A DNA stretch of 64,000 nucleotides from a bacterium (GTDB lineage Bacteria > Chloroflexota > Anaerolineae > Caldilineales > Caldilineaceae), in contig WGMT01000088.1 of NCBI GenBank assembly GCA_016124945.1, positions 28,105 through 92,104 on the forward strand. Reading direction: 5' to 3'. The position numbers were made by a program, and so were the translations under genes. Positions within the stretch are counted from its first letter, which is position 1, and every line of letters begins with the position of its first letter. The notes beneath the pieces are model-generated. The model was not told where the DNA came from. It saw nothing but the letters and a program-made list of their open reading frames with translations, and did not search any database. Of the stretch, positions 53,301 through 58,996 are shown in pieces.

Positions 53301-54847
53301 AGTATGCGCCTACCGGCCTCAGTGAATTGGTCGTCTTTTTTGTGCGCCGCATTTTTAAGTTGCTGCGCCCCGGTGGTCTGACGTCATTCATCACGACGAA
53401 TTCAATCAAAGATGGGGATGTCCGCAAGGATGGACTTGAGCAAGTTTTGGTTCAGGGTGGCAGTATCAACTTTGCGATGCGTGGAATCAAATGGCCGGGG
53501 CGGGCAAATCTGGTCGTTTCGTTGGTTGCTTTGTACAGTGGCACGTGGAACGGGCCTTTTGTTTTGGACGGACACGAAGTACCTGTGATCAGTGCATACT
53601 TTGAAGAACAAATAGACATGGGTGAACCAAGTCCGCTGATCGAGAACGGAGATCGAGTTTACCAAGGCTCGATCTTTTTAGGGGATGGTTTTTTGTTAAC
53701 CCATGAAGAAGCAGCAGACATGCTCAACGAAGATCCTAAGCTGAATGATGTAGTCTTCCCCTTAATCAACGGTCAAGAAGTCAATAATCAACCAGATCAA
53801 AGCCCTGGGAGGCGGATCATCAATTTTCAAGATTGGCCTCAAGAACGTGCATGTCAATATGCTGCGGCATTTCAACGAGTTCTTGAATTGGTGAAGCCAT
53901 ATCGTGATACCCAGAATCGGCCTTCACGTCGGGAAAGATGGTGGCAGTTCGCGGAACGCGCATCTGGTCTATACAGATCGATTGAACACTTGCCCCGATG
54001 TTTTGCTGCTGCGGCAACAACAAAATACCTGAACTTTTCTGCCGCGCCAACGAATTACGTGTTTCTCAACACGCTCTACGTCTTCACCACCGACCGCTGG
54101 GACCTCTACGCCGTGGTCCAATCGACGCTGCACGAAGTCTGGGCGCGCAAGTACAGCGGGGCGTTGGAGACCCGGTTGCGCTATTCCCCATCCGATTGCT
54201 TTGAAACCTTCCCCTTCCCCGCGGGGCTGTGGCAGACGGCGAATGCGGCGTTGGCGGGGGTGGGCGAAGCGTACCACGAACACCGCCGCGGCCTCATGCG
54301 TCAACTCTGGCTCGGCCTCACCGACATCTACAACCTCTTCCACGCCGCCGACCTCTCCCCGGCGCTGGTGGCCAAAGTCAGCAAACAGTCCGCCGCCGTG
54401 GCCGAAGCCGGCTACCACGGCCTGCTCGAACTGCGCCGCCTGCATGTTGTCCTTGATGAAGCGGTGCGCGATGCCTACGGATGGGGAGAAGGGAATAGGG
54501 AGGTAGGGAGTAGGGAGGTAGGGGGCGGCAACGACGCCCTATCTCCCTCTTCCCTACCTCCCTACCTCCCTACTCCCTATCTCCCCCTCTCCCACACCTT
54601 CCACGAAGTCGAAACCCTGCCCGAAAACGACCGCGTGCGCTACACCATCAGTCCGTCCGCGCGCAAAGAGGTCCTCGCGCGGTTGTTGGCGTTGAACCAT
54701 CAACGCGCGGCGGAGGAAGCGGAAAGGGCAGAGGGGGAGAAGGCAGTCCGACCGCAGCGGTCGGCGGGCAAAGTGCAAAAGGCAAAAGGCAAAGGGCAGA
54801 GCGGGAAGGGCAAAAGTGTGGCGGAGGAGCAGATGGGGCTGTTGTAA
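50387..54847 (+). CDS. Class I adenine-specific DNA methyltransferase, Eco57I/DrmMI-like, with in-frame repeat insertions
   Basis: A 1486-residue N6-adenine methylase. SAM motif I is ADISCGSGHILLAA (from 679), the catalytic motif is ILGNPPY (N948-Y951). The N-terminal 480 residues are helicase/specificity-type, and the C-terminal half carries the target-recognition part and a conserved RYTISPSARKEVLARLLALNH segment. Length and order match DISARM class 1 DrmMI. Two insertions stay in frame: residues about 483-668, coded by a repeat-bounded element (51834-52396) just before motif I, and about 1368-1401, coded by a GGGAGTA hairpin. The tail (KVQKAKGKGQSGKGK) comes from AAAAGGC heptamers. Whether the enzyme stays active is unknown. 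Confidence 0.8.
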   Translation: MNYPSIRIEGAIFSPDLLDRLEDLPGQRPADFGLDGGVRVKDEIARAWADAQDYWRIFQRRLASLRPDASAVTETRQQWIVPLLGLLGYQLDYQPRGVEIDDKIYPISHRIANRGHTPIHIIGAQDPAGLDRKPERAQRRMSAHGMVQEYLNLQDELYGLVTNGRLLRLLRDSSRLVKLTYLEFDLERIFQDNLFADFAVLYRLLHVSRLPSAAESAAQSLLERYHQDSLDSGARIRDGLSRAVEEAIRDFANGFLAHPANEELRNAATSGRLTAADYYQMLLRLIYRLLFLLVIEERDLIFPAHSAGRGRKIYEAYYSLQRLRRLSEKRHLAEARRHDLWLALLATFRLFEEGGPGRKMEVAPLAGDLFDANAIGLLNRCMLGNDVLLKCLQALGIYRHPDSGQRIRVNYAALNVEEFGSVYEGLLEYAGAFAGEGHRLRFTFTQGTARAATGSHYTADDLVQPLLKHSLDYLIAERLEQAREIGSRGVGNRGRERGGYGGEFVSGLDRMAEGDAVGGTLLSGDASVPEGRDVWSDVADSASGDVDPRQYRGGLGTRGDAGVHSLSEGGAGQSQGIGDPLDPQSTGRHDIRKDRQSRSGSMRRSGTDDPLPDWFFAAEAEWGSREVGSREVGSREVGNREVGSRGKGGRSSGPTSLPPYSLPPYSLLAEHALLSLRVADISCGSGHILLAAARRIAAALATVRTGEEQPSPAAFRTALRDVIRTCIYGVDLNPLAVELCKVALWLEAHVPGEPLNFLDHHIKCGNAIVGFVTPEEVGRGVPDEAFSAQLAGNSGGHKATATLLRQRNKEERKQQGQLSLQPSADTQQRIERVLLNWRQIAAMPEQTPTQIRDKKARFEEFSEGGDAFYLSQIAAIPIAQFYLPKTAEQRDLHITDGEFREYWTGTRRPQGQAGAAAWAVARNKRFFHWFLEFPEIVARGGFDCILGNPPYLGGQALSGTYGYPFCEYVKWEYAPTGLSELVVFFVRRIFKLLRPGGLTSFITTNSIKDGDVRKDGLEQVLVQGGSINFAMRGIKWPGRANLVVSLVALYSGTWNGPFVLDGHEVPVISAYFEEQIDMGEPSPLIENGDRVYQGSIFLGDGFLLTHEEAADMLNEDPKLNDVVFPLINGQEVNNQPDQSPGRRIINFQDWPQERACQYAAAFQRVLELVKPYRDTQNRPSRRERWWQFAERASGLYRSIEHLPRCFAAAATTKYLNFSAAPTNYVFLNTLYVFTTDRWDLYAVVQSTLHEVWARKYSGALETRLRYSPSDCFETFPFPAGLWQTANAALAGVGEAYHEHRRGLMRQLWLGLTDIYNLFHAADLSPALVAKVSKQSAAVAEAGYHGLLELRRLHVVLDEAVRDAYGWGEGNREVGSREVGGGNDALSPSSLPPYLPTPYLPLSHTFHEVETLPENDRVRYTISPSARKEVLARLLALNHQRAAEEAERAEGEKAVRPQRSAGKVQKAKGKGQSGKGKSVAEEQMGLL
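51885..52268 (+). CDS. Four-helix-bundle protein (23S rRNA intervening-sequence / S23 family)
   Basis: A 127-residue protein overlapping the methylase gene in another frame. YRDLIVWQKGMQLAELCYQ...GLTSQIRRAATSIPANIAEG..EYIRFLRVAQGSLKELETHLILSQ is the full family signature; usual length is about 115-125. ATG at 51885 follows a purine-rich GAGAGGGGGGAT. The stop lies in the GGGAGGTA repeat. In bacterial 23S rRNA such genes ride inside intervening sequences. The fold is shared with the DGR accessory protein Avd. Here it is inside a protein-coding gene, a location I have not seen described. Its function is not known. Confidence 0.85.
   Translation: MGVSSYRDLIVWQKGMQLAELCYQVTRPFPREEMFGLTSQIRRAATSIPANIAEGWGREGTQEYIRFLRVAQGSLKELETHLILSQRVGMTSEKTVNPVLALCDEVGRMIHSLIGSLQRRQSGGVGR
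52247..52396. repeat. GGGAGTA/GGGAGGTA tandem array with inverted complement (first hairpin in the methylase gene)
   Basis: Alternating GGGAGGTA and GGGAGTA (or GGGAATA) units run from 52247 to about 52330. After a short GC-rich spacer, CCCTACC TCCCTATTCCC and related units return on the opposite strand to about 52390. In RNA this forms a long stem. The array encodes the repeated peptide REVGS in the methylase and supplies the stop of the four-helix-bundle gene. Confidence 0.85.
54489..54588. repeat. Second GGGAGTA hairpin in the methylase gene
   Basis: GGGAATA GGGAGGTA GGGAGTA GGGAGGTA faces TCCCTACCTCCCTAC-type complement across a GC-rich loop. It replaces a variable loop between AYGW and the conserved HTFHEVETLPENDR segment of the methylase. 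It carries no gene and again keeps the frame. Confidence 0.85.
54721..54816. repeat. AAAAGGC-type heptamer repeats at the methylase 3' end
   Basis: Units such as AAAAGGC AAAAGGC AAAGGGC follow one another, giving a Lys/Gly-rich tail (AKGKGQSGKGK) just before the stop at 54847. This is a third heptamer family in the window, also within coding sequence. A small palindrome CCGACCGC A GCGGTCGG precedes it. Confidence 0.65.
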
Positions 54848-55030
54848 AAGGAACAACGGCCTTACACCAAATCAGCGACGCACAAAAAACGCCCAGACCG
54901 TTCAGTCTCGGCAGATTCAATGGCTGAATACAACATGCGAGAAAAGCTAGATGACTCAGATGGTGAAGAATGCGCCCAAAAACTGTATACACAACCTGGC
55001 AGAGCGACTTTGTAGGTTGAAAGAATATTG

Positions 55031-57439
55031 ATGAAAGCATATCGCAACTTCGATCTACTGATTGAGCATACGGGGCAAGGCTATCGAAGCCGAATTTTAG
55101 AATCACCTGCCGGTCAAGCGGATGAGCCGCTCCGGTTACCTTTTGATCAAAAGAATCTATCTGCGATCTCTTCTCAGACCTATCAGGCGTCCAGCCAAAC
55201 CGCCATACAGCTTGGCAGTCAACTCTTTGATGCCCTTTTTACCGGGAAAATCCGTGAGTCACTGCGCCGTAGCATAGATGCGGTAGAGACTCAGGGCATG
55301 AGTTTACGGATCAACCTGCGTTTGAACGATGTCCCTGAACTTGCTTCCCTGCCCTGGGAATTGTTGTACGACCCCACGCACAATCATTTTCTGGCCTTGA
55401 CGGATCGCGTTTCCATTGTGCGCTATTTGGCGATTCCACTGCGTGAGCCTGAATTGGGGGTGCAGTCACCGCTACGCGTGCTGGCGTTTATTTCCAACCC
55501 GTCTGATCCATCTCTACGTTTGGATGTAGACCGGGAATGGCAAAAGTTGCAGGAAGCGTTGGCTGATTTGCAGACGCGTGGCTTGGTCATATTGGAGAAA
55601 GCAGAGAAAGCGGACCTCAAGACGCTGCAACGCCGCCGGCGCGGTGATTTCCACGTCCTTCACTTTATTGGACATGGCGTCTACGATGCCGATATTGAAG
55701 AGGGGCAGATCATCCTTGAAGATGACCAAGGCGCGACTCAACTGGTCTCTGCCGCAACCCTCGCCACGCTGCTCCATAACCACCGTTCCCTGCGGTTGGT
55801 TCTGCTAAATGCCTGTAACGGGGGGATCACGTCACAAAACAATCCTTTCAATGGCGTTGCTCAAGCACTGATACAGCAGGGGATTCCATCGGTTATCGCG
55901 ATGCAGGCAGAGATTAGCGATGGGGCTGCCATTGCTTTTGCCCATGAATTCTACAGCGCCATAGCTGAAGGCTATCCTGTAGATGCCGCAGTCACCGAAG
56001 GACGTATTGCTATCTATGCTAGCGGCAGCGGCGAGTGGGCTACGCCTGTCTTCTTCAGCCGTTCGCCTGACAACCGACTCATCGCATTGCCAATTGTCGC
56101 TGAACCGGTGCCACAGGTACAGGCGGCTGCTCTTTCTGCCCCACCCGCACCGTTGCCTCGCCAGCAACGCTATTGGACTACAGGGGCCGCTATCCTTGTT
56201 GTCGTACTTTTGGCCTGGACATTGATATCGATTTCCCCCCAACATAATCTAGGAACGATATTTTCTGCCATCTCCACAACCATAAGCGAGATGGGCTTCT
56301 CTGGTGGCACGATCGGCGCTGGGCCAGAAACAACCACCGCGGAGCCGACGGATGTCATTGCACTGGCTGAAACTGCGACATCAACACCCACACCGACAGA
56401 AACAAATACACCAACAGCGACAGACGCGCCGACGTTCACGGCAACGGTAACGCCAACAGCAACGCCGGTACCACCGACGCCGACAGCAACTTGGACACCA
56501 ACACCCTCAGAGCCGGAAGCAGGCGCCACCCGCGTCGTGGAAGGCATCACCTTTGTCTACGTGCCTGCCGGTGAATTTGTGATGGGTAGCACAGAAGAAG
56601 AAATTGAGGCTGCGGTTGAGCAGTGTCAACAGGACATCAACATTGAAGATAAAGCTGAAAGTGAAGCTATCTGTGTCCTAGTTCGCCCACGCCTCGAAGC
56701 TGAAAGCCCTGCTCACACCGTTTATCTCGACGGCTACTGGATCGGCCAGACCGAGGTGACGAATGCGCAGTTTCGCGCCTTCATAGAAGATGGCGGTTAC
56801 ACCACCGAACGCTATTGGAGCGCAAGCGGCTGGACCTGGCGTGTGGCAAACTCGATTACGGAACCCGAATTTTGGCAGGATGCCAACTTCAATGGCGACC
56901 AGCAACCTGTGAGTGGTATCAGTTGGTATGAGGCAGATGCCTACAGCCGCTGGCTGACACAAAAAAGCGGACTGGCGATCCGCCTGCCCACAGAAGCTGA
57001 ATGGGAGAAGGCAGCCAGAGGAACGGATGGGCGCACTTACCCTTGGGGCGATGATTGGGATCCGAGTCGCGCAAATTACTGTGACAGGCGCTGTGGTGAT
57101 GCTTTCGCTTTCGCACTTTGGGTTGATGCAAACAATGACGACGGCTATGCGCATACAAGCCCTGTGGGCCGCTTTTTAAACGGAGCCAGCCCCAACGGCG
57201 CGTTGGACATGGCAGGCAACGTTTGGGAGTGGACTGGCGATTGGTACGACAGCAGTTACTACGCTACATCGCCTGAGCGTAACCCCATGGGACCCGCTAG
57301 CGGGTCCGAGCGTGTGTTGCGCGGGGGGTCTTGGAGCGACAACCCCTCGTTCTTGCGCGGCGCCTTCCGTCTCAGGTATACACCGGACTACCGCAACATC
57401 AATGTGGGTGTGCGGGTGGTGTTGGGCCCCGGCTTTTGA
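55031..57439 (+). CDS. CHAT protease - transmembrane - FGE-sulfatase (C-type-lectin-fold) protein, DGR target
   Basis: An 802-residue protein. Residues about 60-345 are a CHAT caspase-like protease, with His in HFIGHG (H215) and Cys in LNACNGG (C262). One transmembrane helix lies at about 381-402 (GAAILVVVLLAWTLISIS). A Thr/Pro-rich linker runs from 437 to 497. From about 500 to the end is a formylglycine-generating-enzyme-type domain (VEGITFVYVPAGEFVMGS, YWIGQTEVTNAQFRAF, RLPTEAEWEKAARGTDGRTYPWG, GNVWEWTGDW). Its last 40 residues are the hypervariable DGR region. The layout predicts an extracytoplasmic, diversified ligand-binding head coupled to an intracellular protease. ATG at 55031 is preferred over TTG at 55028. 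Confidence 0.9.
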   Translation: MKAYRNFDLLIEHTGQGYRSRILESPAGQADEPLRLPFDQKNLSAISSQTYQASSQTAIQLGSQLFDALFTGKIRESLRRSIDAVETQGMSLRINLRLNDVPELASLPWELLYDPTHNHFLALTDRVSIVRYLAIPLREPELGVQSPLRVLAFISNPSDPSLRLDVDREWQKLQEALADLQTRGLVILEKAEKADLKTLQRRRRGDFHVLHFIGHGVYDADIEEGQIILEDDQGATQLVSAATLATLLHNHRSLRLVLLNACNGGITSQNNPFNGVAQALIQQGIPSVIAMQAEISDGAAIAFAHEFYSAIAEGYPVDAAVTEGRIAIYASGSGEWATPVFFSRSPDNRLIALPIVAEPVPQVQAAALSAPPAPLPRQQRYWTTGAAILVVVLLAWTLISISPQHNLGTIFSAISTTISEMGFSGGTIGAGPETTTAEPTDVIALAETATSTPTPTETNTPTATDAPTFTATVTPTATPVPPTPTATWTPTPSEPEAGATRVVEGITFVYVPAGEFVMGSTEEEIEAAVEQCQQDINIEDKAESEAICVLVRPRLEAESPAHTVYLDGYWIGQTEVTNAQFRAFIEDGGYTTERYWSASGWTWRVANSITEPEFWQDANFNGDQQPVSGISWYEADAYSRWLTQKSGLAIRLPTEAEWEKAARGTDGRTYPWGDDWDPSRANYCDRRCGDAFAFALWVDANNDDGYAHTSPVGRFLNGASPNGALDMAGNVWEWTGDWYDSSYYATSPERNPMGPASGSERVLRGGSWSDNPSFLRGAFRLRYTPDYRNINVGVRVVLGPGF
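57290..57307. repeat. Perfect 18-bp palindrome just before the variable region
   Basis: GGACCCGCTAGCGGGTCC is a perfect palindrome ending 3 bp before the variable region. It encodes GPASGS, a normal FGE sequence, so coding constraint may explain it, but a structural role at the 5' border of the DGR exchange is possible. Confidence 0.5.
57311..57425 (+). other. DGR variable region (VR) in the CHAT-FGE gene
   Basis: This segment matches the template at 57691 base for base except at 15 sites, of which 14 are A in the template: Asn codons AAC/AAT have become AGC, GAC, TTC, TTC, CTC, TAT, TAC and ATC, ACG became TCG, and two CCA codons became CCC and CCG (silent). The 15th is G to T at 57353. Altered residues are 769, 770, 773-775, 779, 781, 783, 787 and 790. 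The block from about 57403 (GTGGGTGTGCGGGTGG) to 57425 is free of A and identical, like an initiation-of-mutagenic-homing site; past it VR and template differ at T/G (57426). Confidence 0.95.
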
Positions 57440-57441
57440 TC

Positions 57442-57595
57442 CTCTGATCTCTGTTCTGCTCTGATCTCTGTTTTTTTCTCTGTTTCTCTGTTCTTCTCTG
57501 TATCGGGTTGTTTGACCCGATTGTCGCCAATTACGACGATCAGCCTGGGGGGTGCAGGGGGGCGTGCCCCCCTGCATCGTACCGCCGGAGGCGGT
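57442..57595. repeat. Spacer between VR and TR: pyrimidine repeats and three hairpins
   Basis: After the stop there are CTCTGATCTCTGTT-type repeats (57442-57500). Then come three stem-loops: ATCGGGT/ACCCGAT with a 6-nt loop (57502-57521); a near-perfect GC palindrome TGCAGGGGGG...CCCCCCTGCA (57553-57576); and ACCGCC/GGCGGT (57581-57595). Hairpins or cruciforms 3' of the VR assist retrohoming in known DGRs; one may also terminate the CHAT-FGE transcript. Confidence 0.6.
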
Positions 57596-57690
57596 CGATT
57601 TTTCTCGCTTCGCACATCAAGTCGTTTTCTGGTAAGATGATCGCGTAACATCCCAAAACATCGGGTGTTGCAGGGGCGGCTGAGCCAATC

Positions 57691-57816
57691 CGTGTGTTGC
57701 GCGGGGGGTCTTGGAACAACAACCCAACGAACGTGCGCGGCGCCAACCGTAACAGGAATACACCAGACAACCGCAACAACAATGTGGGTGTGCGGGTGGT
57801 GTTGGTCCACGGCTTT
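57691..57816 (+). repeat. DGR template repeat (TR)
   Basis: Donor copy of the VR, 380 bp downstream. Read in the VR frame it encodes SWNNNPTNVRGANRNRN and on to NRNNN, the Asn-rich (AAC) pattern of a template: A-to-N mutagenesis of AAC avoids stop codons. The variable core 57715-57782 has 29 adenines; 14 are changed in the VR. It matches through about 57816, including GGCTTT. Immediately 3', CCCATTG (57820) pairs with CAATGGG (57847), a possible structural part of the template RNA; a weak TAAGAT box at 57633 may be its promoter. The surrounding frames look non-coding. Confidence 0.93.
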
Positions 57817-57946
57817 CAACCCATTGCTCTGCGGCAGCGCCAACGACAATGGGCCGGAATTCTGCGTCGGCTACGGCGGACAACCGCTGTCCGCTTGCGC
57901 AGCGAGGGCCGAAAGCCGGTGCAGCCTGCTCCTGGCCGCGTCTGAT

Positions 57947-58873
57947 ATGGCCGCAACATCGGTCCAGGTCAGCCGGGCAAATACACAACGGACCTGCACC
58001 CTCCCTGAATTCGGTCTACGAGCAGGCTGGTGCAGGTCCATTTTTGTTTGTTGGGGCGGGGATATATCAATCACGCCCACCTACGCCGGAGCCGTTACGG
58101 CCTATCAACGCGCGCTTGACAGTGCGCAGGCACAGGCCGGTGTCAACGTCTACAACATCCTCATCGCGCGAGGACGCGCCCAACGTCTTGCCGGCAATTT
58201 TGAAGCCGCTGCACAGACGCTGGAGCAAGCCGCGGATCTTGAGCCAGATGCGCCCTGGGCCTATCTGGAATTAGCGACTGTTCAGTGGGCCGGTCAAGAG
58301 AATCAGAGCGAAGCAGAGCGTTGGATCGACAGGGCCGCCGCCCGAAACCCTGAACAGCCCTATGTCTACATTGTGCGTGGGCAACTGTGTACTGCGTGGG
58401 GAGATCTGTCCTGTGCGGTGGCGGCCTATGAACAGGCATTGTCCCTGCGCGTCGGTGACGGCTGGATTTACAATCAACTTGCGGATCTCTACCGTCGCAA
58501 AGCTGGAGACGACGTTAACAGCGAGGATTGGGCGCAGGCGCGCCGCTACGCTGAGTTTGCCGTCGAAGCACGCCCGGACGATCCTTGGGCGCATGGTCAA
58601 TGGGGCTACATCTACGCTAGAACCAGCGAATTTGATGAGGACGCCAAACAGTATCGCGAGAAGGCGATTGAACAGTACGAAGAATCTGTTGCCCACGCCT
58701 ATTCGCCCGTATCGGCGGCAGGCAGTTACTGTAGCCTGGGCTTTGCTCACCAAGAAAATCAAAACCCCGAGCAGGCAATCATCAACTACCGACTCTGTGC
58801 TGACCATTCACAGAATGAACAAGAGCGCATCTGGGCAGAGGAACGAATTGCAAATCTCTCAACAGAGCCATGA
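57947..58873 (+). CDS. TPR-repeat protein, N-terminus uncertain
   Basis: The reliable part (about 58060 onward) encodes tandem tetratricopeptide repeats: YAGAVTAYQRALDSAQ, NFEAAAQTLEQAADLEPDAPWAYLELA, PYVYIVRGQLCTAWGDLSCAVAAYEQAL, NQLADLYRRKA. A first ATG in frame is at 57947 (308 residues), but the first ~35 residues look non-coding, so the gene may have lost its original 5' end when the TR cassette moved in. The same frame further upstream runs through the TR out of phase and is not real. TPR proteins often act as adaptors; here one could link to the CHAT protein. Confidence 0.6.
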   Translation: MAATSVQVSRANTQRTCTLPEFGLRAGWCRSIFVCWGGDISITPTYAGAVTAYQRALDSAQAQAGVNVYNILIARGRAQRLAGNFEAAAQTLEQAADLEPDAPWAYLELATVQWAGQENQSEAERWIDRAAARNPEQPYVYIVRGQLCTAWGDLSCAVAAYEQALSLRVGDGWIYNQLADLYRRKAGDDVNSEDWAQARRYAEFAVEARPDDPWAHGQWGYIYARTSEFDEDAKQYREKAIEQYEESVAHAYSPVSAAGSYCSLGFAHQENQNPEQAIINYRLCADHSQNEQERIWAEERIANLSTEP

Positions 58874-58996
58874 AGTTGATTCCGCAAACTGCCTGATTCC
58901 GGAACGTTCTTCACCACTTTGAGATTCCTGAACTACTGAAAAGCTGCTAATTTACCCCACGATCGCGCTGAAAAAACCCCAACGGACTGAAAACTG

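Noticed and set aside
57311..57816. VR-TR similarity as a simple tandem duplication of the gene end
   Set aside because: A duplication would drift at all bases; 14 of 15 differences fall on template adenines, including silent ones.
57665..57946. N-terminal extension of the TPR protein through the template repeat
   Set aside because: In this frame the TR reads as Cys/Thr-rich sequence unrelated to the FGE domain; it is open only by chance.
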